Shown one piece after another: positions 50,621-59,368 of a stretch of 64,000 nt of DNA (position 1 is the first letter of the stretch; every line of letters starts with the position of its first letter). The notes below the pieces were generated by a model. It was not told the DNA's origin, searched no databases, and was given only the letters and a program-made list of their open reading frames with translations. The stretch comes from JASHUC01 sp035523875. GTDB lineage: Bacteria; Pseudomonadota; Gammaproteobacteria; Steroidobacterales; Steroidobacteraceae. The position numbers and the translations under genes are program-made. The stretch is from positions 1 through 64,000 of the forward strand of contig DATKPY010000002.1 in assembly GCA_035523875.1 (NCBI GenBank), written 5' to 3'.

Positions 50621-51505
50621 TCAATTGCGCAGGGCGAGGGTCCAGGCGAGCGCCATGGCCCCGAGCGCGAGCGCACCGGCGAGCGGCTGCGGAACCGTGC
50701 GCAGCGCCCGCTCGGCACGCCGCGTCGCCGCCACGGCCCCGAGGGCGACGCCGCAGGCGAATCCGGCGAGGTGCGCGAAGACATCGGTGTGCTCCCCCGA
50801 GGTGCCGAGCCAGCCGAGGAGCACGACGCCGGCGGTGAGCGGGCTCCAGCGCACCGCCCAGTGCTGGGCGAGCGGGCGTCGCTGCCACCAGGAATGCGCC
50901 GAGATGATTCCGAGGGCCGCGAATACCGCGGTCGAGGCGCCCACTGCACGGTCCGAGGGGGTGGCGAGCAGCCCCTCCAGGAGATTTGCGCCGCCGGCCC
51001 CCAGAACGATGAGCGCCCAGGCCACTCCGGCACCGAGGAGGCGTCCGGCGAGGTACCCGAACCACACTCCGGCCCCGAGATTTGCGAGCAGATGGTTCCA
51101 ACTGAGATGCAGCGTGAGCGCCGTCCACGCCCGCCACCACTCGCCGTGCTGCACCTGCAGGGCGTTGAGCTCGCCGCGCGAGAACGCATCGAGCCGTCCG
51201 AGGCCGTTGCTCACCGCGTACGCGACGCCGAACAGCACCATCGCATACACCGCGCAACCGAGCCACGCAAAGGAGTGCAGCGGCGGCGGTGCAGGCTTCG
51301 GGGGCGGGGGCGTGCGACGCTCGTCCTCGTAGCGCGCGAGATGCGCGCGAGCGGCGGCGGCGGCCTGCGGGTCGACGCGCAGCAGGTAGTGGTCGCCCTC
51401 GCGCACCAGCTCGTGCGCGACCCCGATCGCGGTCAGCACGAACGCGCGCTCGTCGCAATCGGCGAGCCGCGCGGAGCGGTAGACTTCGATCGCCTCGGTG
51501 AGCAT
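50621..51505 (-). CDS. rhomboid-family intramembrane serine protease
   Basis: A 294-residue protease with an N-terminal cytoplasmic region of about 75 residues (ending in a Pro-rich linker) and six predicted TM helices. Active-site residues are in HLSWNHLLANLG (with the conserved His and Asn), VGASTAVFAALG (nucleophile Ser) and DVFAHLAGFACG (catalytic His). Cleaves TM substrates. Divergent from the NUDIX gene; ATG start. Confidence 0.93.
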   Translation of the reverse strand: MLTEAIEVYRSARLADCDERAFVLTAIGVAHELVREGDHYLLRVDPQAAAAARAHLARYEDERRTPPPPKPAPPPLHSFAWLGCAVYAMVLFGVAYAVSNGLGRLDAFSRGELNALQVQHGEWWRAWTALTLHLSWNHLLANLGAGVWFGYLAGRLLGAGVAWALIVLGAGGANLLEGLLATPSDRAVGASTAVFAALGIISAHSWWQRRPLAQHWAVRWSPLTAGVVLLGWLGTSGEHTDVFAHLAGFACGVALGAVAATRRAERALRTVPQPLAGALALGAMALAWTLALRN

Positions 51506-51558
51506 GGCGCGTGCGCACTGTAGCGCTTCCCGCGCGAATGATGCTTCAATCGCATCTC

Positions 51559-52176
51559 ATGGACCCGGACTGGCTCGAGTGGGCGCGGCGGCTCGGCGCG
51601 ATCGCGCAGACCGGCATCGAGTACGCGAACAACGACTACGATCGCGAGCGCTACGCGGCTGTCCGCTCGATCGCGGCGCACATCGCCGCAGCCGGTAGCG
51701 GTGCGGACGTGGCGCGGATCGAGCAGCTGCTCGCGAGCGAGCGCGGCTACGCGACGCCGAAGGTGGACGTGCGGGCGGCCGTCTTTCGCGACGGGCGCGT
51801 ACTGCTCGTGAAGGAGCGCTCCGATGGCTGCTGGACGCTGCCCGGAGGCTGGGCGGACGTGGGCGAGGGTCCGCGCGCGGCGGTAGAGCGCGAGGTGCGC
51901 GAGGAATCGGGCTACGAGGTGCGCGCGGTGAGGCTGGCGGCGGTCTACGATCGCAGTCGCCACGCGCACACCCCACTCATGTTCCACGTGTGGAAGCTGT
52001 TCTTCCTGTGCGAGCTCACCGGCGGCTCCCCGCGCCCGAGCATCGAGACGGAGGCCGTCGAGTTCTTCGCGGCGACCGAGCTGCCGCCGCTCTCGGTCGG
52101 CCGCGTCACGGCCGCGCAGATCGCGCGGATGTTCGAATGCGCGCGCGATCCGGCGCGTCCGACGGAGTTTGATTGA
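51559..52176 (+). CDS. NUDIX hydrolase with N-terminal helical domain
   Basis: A 205-residue protein. Residues 1-65 form the NUDIX-associated N-terminal domain (WLEWARRLGAIAQTGIEYAN). The NUDIX box GGWADVGEGPRAAVEREVREESGYEV follows near 100-125. The family includes ADP-ribose and other nucleoside-diphosphate-X hydrolases; the substrate cannot be read here. The start at MDPDWLEW is chosen because it opens the conserved domain; two earlier in-frame ATGs exist. Confidence 0.9.
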   Translation: MDPDWLEWARRLGAIAQTGIEYANNDYDRERYAAVRSIAAHIAAAGSGADVARIEQLLASERGYATPKVDVRAAVFRDGRVLLVKERSDGCWTLPGGWADVGEGPRAAVEREVREESGYEVRAVRLAAVYDRSRHAHTPLMFHVWKLFFLCELTGGSPRPSIETEAVEFFAATELPPLSVGRVTAAQIARMFECARDPARPTEFD

Positions 52177-52229
52177 GCGCGCGGCCGCGGGAAGTGGACT
52201 GGGCCGGCAACTATAGGCAACATGCGCGC

Positions 52230-52790
52230 ATGGCCAAGGCGAAACGCAGAAGCGCGCAAGCGCCGAGCCGGCGTCGCGCCAGCGAGCCCCCGAACCCCTG
52301 GACGAACGTCGATCGGGAGGGGAAGAACCTCCACATCGGACACTTTCTCACGTTCCAGATCATTCGCCTCGCGAATGCCGCGAAGTCGAACGTGACCCGC
52401 CAGTACCTCGCAGAGTTCGGGCTGAGCGTGCCGGAATGGCGGCTGCTTGCGATGTCGGTGCGCTTCGAGCCGGTGCGCTTCTCCGAGCTCGTTGCCAACA
52501 GCAACATGGATAAGGGACAGGCGAGCCGTACGCTGCATTCCTTGAGCAAGCGCGGACTCATCTCGAGCCAGGCGGCCGGCGGCGGCGCGCGGCGCAGTGC
52601 CGAGAGCGGAGCGCCGATCATCCTCACCGTCACGCCCAAGGGGCACAAGGTTTACCGCACCTGCCTGCCGGTCGCGCAGCGCAACCAGGCACAGCTCCTG
52701 CGCCTGCTCACGCGCGAGGAGCGCAAGCTCCTCTACGTCGTCCTGAACAAGCTGTTCGCGGCGATCGGCGATCTCGACGTGCTCGCCTAG
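52230..52790 (+). CDS. MarR-family transcription regulator
   Basis: A 186-residue winged-helix regulator. LHIGHFLTFQIIRLANAAK, GLSVPEWRLLAMSVRFEPVRFSELVANSNMDKGQASRTLHSLSKRGLI and LTVTPKGHKVYRTCLP are typical. A basic N-terminal tail of about 25 residues precedes the domain. It lies 65 bp upstream of the flavocytochrome genes in the same direction and probably controls them; MarR proteins of this kind often respond to aromatic ligands. Confidence 0.9.
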   Translation: MAKAKRRSAQAPSRRRASEPPNPWTNVDREGKNLHIGHFLTFQIIRLANAAKSNVTRQYLAEFGLSVPEWRLLAMSVRFEPVRFSELVANSNMDKGQASRTLHSLSKRGLISSQAAGGGARRSAESGAPIILTVTPKGHKVYRTCLPVAQRNQAQLLRLLTREERKLLYVVLNKLFAAIGDLDVLA

Positions 52791-52858
52791 GGCGCGCGGG
52801 CGGGCGGGCGCGGCGCCGTGCGCGCGCAGGCGGGTCGAAGGGACTTGGGAGTGAGGTG

Positions 52859-54373
52859 ATGCGGCCTGCGCGTATGGTGTTGCCCGCCGGCGTTTCGAGC
52901 GCCGTGTTCGCGCGCGCGTTGAGCGAACTGCGCCGTGTGGTCGGCGCGCAATCCGTCCTCGCGGAGCCCGAGGAGCTCGCCCCGTATCGCAAGATCCTGA
53001 TTCCGGCCGCGGCGGACGAGTACGCGCCCTCGGCCGCCGTGCTCGCGGCGACGGTCGAGCAAGTGCAGGGCGTGCTCGCGGTGTGCAATCGCTTCAAGGT
53101 CCCGATCTGGCCGATCTCCACGGGGCGAAACTTCGGGTACGGCTCGGCCGCTCCGGCCACGCGCGGGCAGGTGATCCTCGACCTGAAGCGCATGGACCAG
53201 ATCCTCAACGTCGATCCCGAGCTCGGCACCGCCCTGGTAGAGCCCGGCGTCACCTACGCGCAGCTGCACGATTATCTGCGCGATCGCTCGATACCGTTGT
53301 GGATCGACTTTCCCGGGGGCGGCCCGCTCGTGGGACCGGTCGGCAACACGCTCGAGCGCGGCATGGGGAGCACGCCTTACGCCGACCACTTCGCGCACGC
53401 GTGCGGCATGGAGGTGGTGCTCGCCGACGGACGCGTCCTGCGCACCGGGATGGGCTCACTCCCCGGGTCGGACGCGTGGCAGGCGTACCGCTACGGATAC
53501 GGTCCGTACCTGGACGGTGTATTCACGCAGTCGAGCTACGGCGTCGTCACCAAGCTCGGCCTGTGGCTGATGCCGGCGCCCGCCGCATACCGGACGGTGC
53601 TGGTCCAGTACCCCGAGGAGCGCGACCTCGGCCGCGCGATCGAGACTGCCCGGCCGCTCGTGCTCGGTGGCACGATCCGCAACCCGTGCCGACTGCGCAA
53701 TGCAACCCTGATGCTGACGGCGCTCTATCGCCGCACCGATCTCTACCAGGGCGAGGGGCCGGTCCCGCAGAGCGCCATCCTCGAGGCGGCGCGCGATCAC
53801 GGCATCGCCCCGTGGAACCTCACCTTCTCGCTCTATGGCACGCTCGAGCAGATCGCACCGAATCTCGACATCGTGACTCGCGCCTTCGCGTCCTCCGGAG
53901 GGCAGGTGACCGCCGACTATCACGACGGAGCGCAGGCGAACCAGCTCGAGCTCGATGCGTTCAGTCTCCTCAACTGGGTGGGCGGCGGCGGCCTGGTCTG
54001 GCTTTCCCCGATCTCCGCCGCGCGCGGCGTGGATGCCCTGCGCCAGGATGCCATCGCACGCTCGATCCTCTTCCGCCGCGGCTTCGACTACCTCGCGGCG
54101 CCCACCTTGAGCGGGCGCAGTCTCAACTATCTCGTCCCGCTCGTGTTCGACCACGGAGATGCCCAGGCGCTCGAGCGTGCGCGGATGTGCTTTCTCGAGC
54201 TTCTCCAGGCCTTCGCCGACAACGGCTTCGGGCTCGACCGCGTCGGGATCGACTTCATGGGCCACCTCGCGCGGCGCTACGGGGAGGTCAATCGCGACGT
54301 GAACCGCGCGGTCAAGCGCGCGCTCGATCCGAACGGGATCCTCGCGCCCGGAAAGTCCGGAATCCGCACATGA
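52859..54373 (+). CDS. 4-cresol dehydrogenase (hydroxylating)-like FAD oxidoreductase
   Basis: A 504-residue VAO/PCMH-type flavoprotein. The FAD domain (IWPISTGRNFGYGSAAP, QVILDLKRMDQIL, DFPGGGPLVGPVGNTLERGMG) and the substrate cap with WVGGGGLVWLSP and GVDFMGHLARRYGEVNR-type elements match the flavin subunit of p-cresol methylhydroxylase and eugenol hydroxylase. It takes electrons from a para-alkylphenol and passes them to the c-type cytochrome encoded next, with which it overlaps by ATGA. Exact substrate (p-cresol, eugenol, vanillyl alcohol) is not decided. Confidence 0.9.
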   Translation: MRPARMVLPAGVSSAVFARALSELRRVVGAQSVLAEPEELAPYRKILIPAAADEYAPSAAVLAATVEQVQGVLAVCNRFKVPIWPISTGRNFGYGSAAPATRGQVILDLKRMDQILNVDPELGTALVEPGVTYAQLHDYLRDRSIPLWIDFPGGGPLVGPVGNTLERGMGSTPYADHFAHACGMEVVLADGRVLRTGMGSLPGSDAWQAYRYGYGPYLDGVFTQSSYGVVTKLGLWLMPAPAAYRTVLVQYPEERDLGRAIETARPLVLGGTIRNPCRLRNATLMLTALYRRTDLYQGEGPVPQSAILEAARDHGIAPWNLTFSLYGTLEQIAPNLDIVTRAFASSGGQVTADYHDGAQANQLELDAFSLLNWVGGGGLVWLSPISAARGVDALRQDAIARSILFRRGFDYLAAPTLSGRSLNYLVPLVFDHGDAQALERARMCFLELLQAFADNGFGLDRVGIDFMGHLARRYGEVNRDVNRAVKRALDPNGILAPGKSGIRT

Positions 54374-54735
54374 GGCGCGGGGGAGCGCGCGCGCGCCTCG
54401 TGTCCGGGTTGATCGTGCTCGCGCTCTGCCCGTTCGCGCCCGCGCATGCGCAGGCAGCGGGCGAGTGGTCGGGCAGCGAGCAGCTCTGGAGCCGCACCTG
54501 CAGCTACTGTCACAACGATGGTCTCGCGGCGGATCTGCGCGGCGCGGGCGTCGCGCGCGCGGCCATCATCGGTGCGGCGCGCCTGGGGCCCGGGGGGATG
54601 CCCCCGTTCGCCCCGAGCGTGGTGAGCGACGCCGAGCTGGGGGCGCTCGCGCAGTGGCTCGCGGCCCAGAAGAAGCCGGTGAGCGACGAGCGCACGCGCC
54701 GCTCACGCCACGGAGCGCGGCAGCGCCAGCGGTGA
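54370..54735 (+). CDS. c-type cytochrome, PchC-like subunit
   Basis: A 121-residue exported cytochrome. A signal peptide (1-28, cleavage near AHA) precedes the single haem motif CSYCH at 44-48; the sixth ligand is probably Met 77 in GGMPPFAP. It overlaps the flavoprotein gene by ATGA, as in the pchF-pchC order, so the two should form a periplasmic flavocytochrome. The C-terminus has an unusual Arg-rich tail. Confidence 0.9.
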   Translation: MRRGGARARLVSGLIVLALCPFAPAHAQAAGEWSGSEQLWSRTCSYCHNDGLAADLRGAGVARAAIIGAARLGPGGMPPFAPSVVSDAELGALAQWLAAQKKPVSDERTRRSRHGARQRQR

Positions 54736-54862
54736 TCCCGGTCCCCGCTCGGCTGCGGGTGGCGTGGACATGCGCCGCGATGGTGCAAGTTGCAGAGCCC
54801 GCGCGGCCGGGAGAAGATTATGGCCCCCCTCGGGGAACCAGGAAACAACAGGAATAACGACC

Positions 54863-55405
54863 ATGCGACCCACAGCTGCCCTCTGCATGATCGGTGCACT
54901 CGTCGCCGGCACGGCGCTTGCTGCACTGCCAAACGGGACCAAGGCGCCCGACTTCACGGCCGAAGCGTCTCTCGGGGGCAAGACCTTCACGTTTTCTCTC
55001 GCCGAGGCGCTCCGGAAGGGTCCGGTGGTGCTTTATTTCTACCCGGCGGCGTTTACGCCGGGATGCACGGTCGAGGCGCACGAGTTCGCCGAGGCGACGG
55101 CGAAATTCAAGGCGCTCGGTGCGACGGTCATCGGCGTCTCGCACGACCCGATCGCGAAGCTGCAGCGCTTCTCGGTGAGCGAGTGCCGCAGCAAGTTCGC
55201 GGTGGCCGCGGATCCCGATCAGCAGATCATGAAGGAGTACGACGCGGTGCTCGCGTTCCGCCCGTCGCTCGCCAACCGCACCTCGTACGTGATCGCTCCG
55301 GGTGGCGCGATCCTCTACTCCTACACGGACCTCAATCCCTCGAAGCACGTGGCCAACACGATGGCCGTCGTCGCGAAGTACGTGTCGGAGCACAAAGGGT
55401 CGTAG
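54863..55405 (+). CDS. periplasmic peroxiredoxin
   Basis: A 180-residue AhpC/TSA-fold peroxidase with a signal peptide (1-20). The peroxidatic cysteine is in FTPGCTVEAHEF (Cys 68); a second Cys at 108 in SECRSKF may be the resolving one, 40 residues on, instead of the CxxxxC pair of BCP. Acts on peroxides in the envelope. AGGA lies 11 bases before the ATG. Neighbours on both sides are redox enzymes, which suggests protection against peroxide. Confidence 0.9.
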   Translation: MRPTAALCMIGALVAGTALAALPNGTKAPDFTAEASLGGKTFTFSLAEALRKGPVVLYFYPAAFTPGCTVEAHEFAEATAKFKALGATVIGVSHDPIAKLQRFSVSECRSKFAVAADPDQQIMKEYDAVLAFRPSLANRTSYVIAPGGAILYSYTDLNPSKHVANTMAVVAKYVSEHKGS

Positions 55406-55450
55406 CATGCGCCGCGATGGGAGCGATCGGTCACGGGTTGGGGGGCGCTC

Positions 55451-56761
55451 GTGAGCGCCGTGCCGGAGCCGCGCGAGCAGTCCGCGCAGCCGCAGAGTTC
55501 CGGTGAGCTCGAGGGCGCGGGGGGCGCAGCCGCCGTCGGGGCCTCGTCGCGTGCGCGGCCGGGCGCCGCACAGCTCTCCGCCGAGGGCCGGCTGCTGCGC
55601 CGGCTTCTACGGATGTTCGGGGATCCGGCGGTGGAGCTCGTGCTGTGGAACGGCGAGCGGGTCACGACCTCGGCGCAACCGACCGTCGCGCGGGTACGCA
55701 TCGCGGACCGACGCGTGCTCTTCGGCCTGCTGCGCGATCCGCACCTGCGTTTTGGGGACGCCTACAGCGACGGACGGATCGAGATCGAAGGGGATCTCGT
55801 CAGGCTCTTCGAGTGCATCTATCGCGGCATGTCAGGCGCGAAGACCAAACGCTCGGTGCTCGGTGCGATCAGCGGACTCCTGAGCCGACCCCGCGGCAAT
55901 ACGCTCCGTGGCTCGCGTGACAACATCCACCATCACTACGACATCGGCAACGAGTTCTACGCACTGTGGCTCGGGCGGACGATGGCGTACACGTGCGCCT
56001 ACTACCCCACGGCGAACGCGAGCCTCGATGAGGCCCAGGTCGCCAAGATGGACCACGTCTGCCGGAAGCTGCGGCTGCGCTCCGGGGAGCGGGTGGTGGA
56101 GGCGGGATTCGGCTGGGGGACGCTCGCGCTGCACATGGCGAAGCACTACGGCGTCAAGGTGCGCGCGTTCAATATCTCCCACGAGCAAGTGAGCTACGCG
56201 CGCGAGCGCCTGAAGAGCGAGGGCCTGTCGCAGCAGGTCGAGTATGTCGAGGAGGACTATCGCAACATCTCCGGCCACTACGATGCATTCGTTTCGGTCG
56301 GAATGCTCGAGCACGTGGGCGTGGAGCACTATCCGGAGCTCGGACGGATCGCGCGGCGCTCGCTCGGGAGCAACGGACGCGGTCTCATCCACTCGATCGG
56401 CCGCAATAGTCCGGCGCGGCTCCATCCGTGGATCGTGAAGCGCATCTTCCCGGGTGCCCATCCGCCCGCACTGAGCGAGATGTCGCAGATCTTCGAGCCG
56501 TGGGATCTGTCGATTCTCGATATCGAGAATCTGCGCTTGCACTACGCGCAGACGCTGCGCCACTGGCTCGCCCTGTTCGAAGCAAACGCCGCGCGCGTGC
56601 GGAGCCTGTATGACGAGCGGTTCGTGCGCATGTGGCGGTTCTACCTCGCAGGCTCGGTCGCGGGTTTCACGACCGGCACGCTGCAGCTCTTTCAGGTACT
56701 GTTCGCCCCGCAGGACAACAACGACATTCCCCTGACCCGTGCCTACATGTACCCGGGCTGA
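55451..56761 (+). CDS. cfa: cyclopropane-fatty-acyl-phospholipid synthase
   Basis: Methylates phospholipid acyl double bonds using SAM. The 436-residue protein has an N-terminal lipid-binding domain and the catalytic domain with HHHYDIGNEFYALWLGRTMAYTCAY, motif I VVEAGFGWGTLALHMA and EYVEEDYRNI. The N-terminal 45 residues are Ala/Ser-rich and outside the family core. Coupled in orientation and spacing (15 bp) to the flavoprotein gene, so the product may be modified further. Confidence 0.92.
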   Translation: MSAVPEPREQSAQPQSSGELEGAGGAAAVGASSRARPGAAQLSAEGRLLRRLLRMFGDPAVELVLWNGERVTTSAQPTVARVRIADRRVLFGLLRDPHLRFGDAYSDGRIEIEGDLVRLFECIYRGMSGAKTKRSVLGAISGLLSRPRGNTLRGSRDNIHHHYDIGNEFYALWLGRTMAYTCAYYPTANASLDEAQVAKMDHVCRKLRLRSGERVVEAGFGWGTLALHMAKHYGVKVRAFNISHEQVSYARERLKSEGLSQQVEYVEEDYRNISGHYDAFVSVGMLEHVGVEHYPELGRIARRSLGSNGRGLIHSIGRNSPARLHPWIVKRIFPGAHPPALSEMSQIFEPWDLSILDIENLRLHYAQTLRHWLALFEANAARVRSLYDERFVRMWRFYLAGSVAGFTTGTLQLFQVLFAPQDNNDIPLTRAYMYPG

Positions 56762-56776
56762 GCGAGAAGCGAGCGC

Positions 56777-57799
56777 GTGAAGCTCTGGGACGTGGTGATT
56801 GTGGGCGGCGGGCCGGCCGGCTCGACGGCTGCCTGGAAGCTCAAGCAGGCCGGGGCCGAGGTGCTGGTGCTCGACAAGGAGCGCTTCCCGCGCCTGAAGC
56901 TGTGCGCCGGCTGGATCACGCCCGATGTGGTGCGCGACCTTGCCATCGAGGTGGCGGACTATCCCCACCGCTTTCTCACCTTCGAGCACCTGCATGCGCA
57001 CGTGAAGGCCCTGCACGTGCGCTTACCGTGTGTGCAGCACTCGATCCGCCGCTACGAGTTCGACGCGTGGCTTCTCGAGCGCTCGGGCGCACCGGTCGAG
57101 CAGCACACGGTACGCTCGATCCGGCGCGAGCCGGGCGGAGCCTATCTCATCGACGATGCCTTCCGCTGCCGGTATCTCATCGGTGCGGGGGGAACGCGCT
57201 GCCCGGTGTATCGAACCCTCTTTCGCGCGGCGAATCCGCGCGCAAGCGAGCTGCAGACCGTGACGCTGGAGCACGAGCTGCCGTACGACTGGCGCGAAGG
57301 CGAATGCCACCTGTGGTTTTTCGACGGGGGCTTGCCCGGCTATTCGTGGTATGTACCCAAGGCCGACGGCTGGCTCAACGTGGGCGTCGGCGGCATGGCC
57401 GAGCGCATCAAGCGTGGTGGCGCCGACATCAAGCACCACTGGGCGGCCTTCACCCGCATGCTCGATCGCAAGCTCGCGCGCGGTGCGCAGTACGATCCGG
57501 CGGGCTACAGCTACTATCTGCGTGGTAACGTCGATACGGTGCGCATCGACGATGCATTCCTCACCGGCGATGCCGCCGGGCTCGCCACTCGCGACATGTG
57601 CGAGGGAATCGGTCCCGCCGTGCGCAGCGGCCTGCGCGCCGCGCAGGCGATCCTCGCGGGCACCGAGTACGGGCTCGATGACGTGACCGGCGCGAGCCTC
57701 GGCGGCGGTGTCGCGAGCCGCCTGCTTGACTGGGCCTTCACACGCGGAGCGGGCCGAGCGCTCGCGCGCGCGACCAATGACGGAGACGCGCTCGTATGA
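56777..57799 (+). CDS. geranylgeranyl-reductase-like FAD oxidoreductase
   Basis: A 340-residue flavoprotein of the NAD(P)/FAD-binding geranylgeranyl reductase superfamily. DVVIVGGGPAGSTAAWKLKQ is the N-terminal dinucleotide fold, ERFPRLKLCAGWITPDV a family signature and FLTGDAAGLATRDMCEGIGPAVRSG the second FAD motif. Such enzymes reduce prenyl or fatty-acyl chains. GTG start. Its position after cfa suggests a lipid substrate, but this is inference. It overlaps the DUF3014 gene by ATGA. Confidence 0.82.
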   Translation: MKLWDVVIVGGGPAGSTAAWKLKQAGAEVLVLDKERFPRLKLCAGWITPDVVRDLAIEVADYPHRFLTFEHLHAHVKALHVRLPCVQHSIRRYEFDAWLLERSGAPVEQHTVRSIRREPGGAYLIDDAFRCRYLIGAGGTRCPVYRTLFRAANPRASELQTVTLEHELPYDWREGECHLWFFDGGLPGYSWYVPKADGWLNVGVGGMAERIKRGGADIKHHWAAFTRMLDRKLARGAQYDPAGYSYYLRGNVDTVRIDDAFLTGDAAGLATRDMCEGIGPAVRSGLRAAQAILAGTEYGLDDVTGASLGGGVASRLLDWAFTRGAGRALARATNDGDALV

Positions 57800-58644
57800 C
57801 ATCCGAAAAGCCCATCATCTGGGGTGCTGCGGCGGTAGTGGTGGTGGCCGCGGGCGCGCTCTATTACTTCTACTACGTCCGTCACGGCACGCCGGTCGCG
57901 GTTCCGGCGCACGTGGCGCCGGCGCCGGTGTCCCAGCCGAGCGAGCCCGCGATCGAGAACCCGGTGCCCGCGGGAGGGGCGAGCGCCTCGGCCGCGCCGC
58001 TCCCCGCGCTCAACGACAGCGATGTGCCGCTGCGCGATGCGCTCACCGGAATCCCCGGCGGCACGACACTCGAGAAGTTCCTGAACCCGCAGAATCTCGT
58101 GCGCCACATCGTCGCGACCGTCGACAACCTGCCGCGCAAGCGCGTCGCGGTGGAGCTGCGACCGATCAAGCCCACCTCCGGACAATTCCTCGTGAGCGGC
58201 GCGGCCGACCACCTCACCGAGAGCCCGGATAACTTTCAACGCTACACTCCAGTCGTCGACATGGTGAAATCGCTCGACGCCAATAAGCTCGCGGCGATCT
58301 ACTTCCACTTCTATCCGCTCTTTCAGCAGGCCTACGAGGATCTGGGCTATCCCACCGAGTACTTCAATGATCGGGTGATCGAGGTGATCGACCACCTGCT
58401 CCAGACGCCCGATGTGCACGGCCCGATCGCCCTGGTACAGCCGAACGTGATGTACCTGTACGCCGATCCGAAGCTCGAGGCTCTCTCGGCCGGGCAGAAG
58501 ACGCTGATCCGCATGGGGGGCGACAACGAGGCGGTCATCAAGGCCAAACTCAAGGAGCTGCGCGACCTCCTCGCCGCGCACGGATCGGCGAGCGCCGCGG
58601 CGCCGGCGAGCGCATCCGCCTCGGCCCCGGCGGCGGCGCACTGA
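57796..58644 (+). CDS. DUF3014 domain-containing membrane protein
   Basis: A 282-residue protein with one N-terminal TM helix (about 8-28), a Pro/Ala linker and a conserved DUF3014 domain (LNPQNLVRHIVATVDNLPRKRV, YTPVVDMVKSLDANKLAAIYFHFYPLFQQAYEDLGYP). An Ala/Ser-rich tail follows. Function is unknown; a periplasmic role anchored to the inner membrane is likely. Coupled by ATGA to the flavoprotein gene. Confidence 0.85.
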   Translation: MTSEKPIIWGAAAVVVVAAGALYYFYYVRHGTPVAVPAHVAPAPVSQPSEPAIENPVPAGGASASAAPLPALNDSDVPLRDALTGIPGGTTLEKFLNPQNLVRHIVATVDNLPRKRVAVELRPIKPTSGQFLVSGAADHLTESPDNFQRYTPVVDMVKSLDANKLAAIYFHFYPLFQQAYEDLGYPTEYFNDRVIEVIDHLLQTPDVHGPIALVQPNVMYLYADPKLEALSAGQKTLIRMGGDNEAVIKAKLKELRDLLAAHGSASAAAPASASASAPAAAH

Positions 58645-58701
58645 GGACCCGCGATGAAACGCCTGCGGTGCGGCCCGGATGTGGGCGCCTGATGCGCATC
58701 G

Positions 58702-59346
58702 ATGAGCTTCGAGCTGCAATCGGACGAGATCGGATTGCGCCGCGCGCTTGCGAGCCTGCACGACATCCTCATCCCCGAGGAGACGCTCGAGGCGTGGGCC
58801 ACGCAGCGGCGGATGTTCGCGCTCGCGCATCGCCGCCTCATCGTCGCGGCGACGAGCGGTAGGCTCGTCTGGATCGAGCGCAAGCTCCTCGGAGGCTTCG
58901 ATCTGCGCAACGTCCGCTGGCAGGACCTCGAGGACGTATCGCTCGCGGTCGGCACGTTCGGTGCCGACTTGATCGTGCGCACCGGCCGCGTGGCCGATCT
59001 CGCCTCCGAGGGAAGCGCGGGCACGTGGACGTACCGCTTCGCGGGGCTGCGCAAGGCGCAGGCGCAAGCGGTCTACCGCATCTGCCAGGCGCAGGATCAG
59101 GCCTGGCGCGAAAAGCGTCGCGTGCGCGAGCTCGAGGAGCTCAGAGCGCGCTCGGGGGGCCTGCAGCTTGCAAGCGGCGCATTTCCGCAGGCTCCGAGCG
59201 CCGCCGGCGCAGCCGCCGCCGCGAGTGGCGCCGCTGCACCGGATGCCGCGCACCGCTTGCTCGAGGCGAGGAAGCTCCTCGACGAGCGGCTCATTACCGA
59301 CTCGGAGTACGAGGCGATCAAGGCGCGGATTCTCTCGAGCAGCTGA
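58702..59346 (+). CDS. PH-like/SHOCT domain protein
   Basis: A 214-residue soluble protein. The N-terminal 130 residues resemble a bacterial pleckstrin-like domain (HRRLIVAATSGRLVWIERKLLGG, VRWQDLEDVSLAVGTFG). After an Ala-rich linker the C-terminus has a SHOCT motif (LLEARKLLDERLITDSEYEAIKARIL), an oligomerisation helix pair. Function unknown. It lies 57 bp after the DUF3014 gene on the same strand and may belong to the same transcript. Confidence 0.75.
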   Translation: MSFELQSDEIGLRRALASLHDILIPEETLEAWATQRRMFALAHRRLIVAATSGRLVWIERKLLGGFDLRNVRWQDLEDVSLAVGTFGADLIVRTGRVADLASEGSAGTWTYRFAGLRKAQAQAVYRICQAQDQAWREKRRVRELEELRARSGGLQLASGAFPQAPSAAGAAAAASGAAAPDAAHRLLEARKLLDERLITDSEYEAIKARILSSS

Positions 59347-59368
59347 GCGCTCGAGCTGGGATGCAGGC

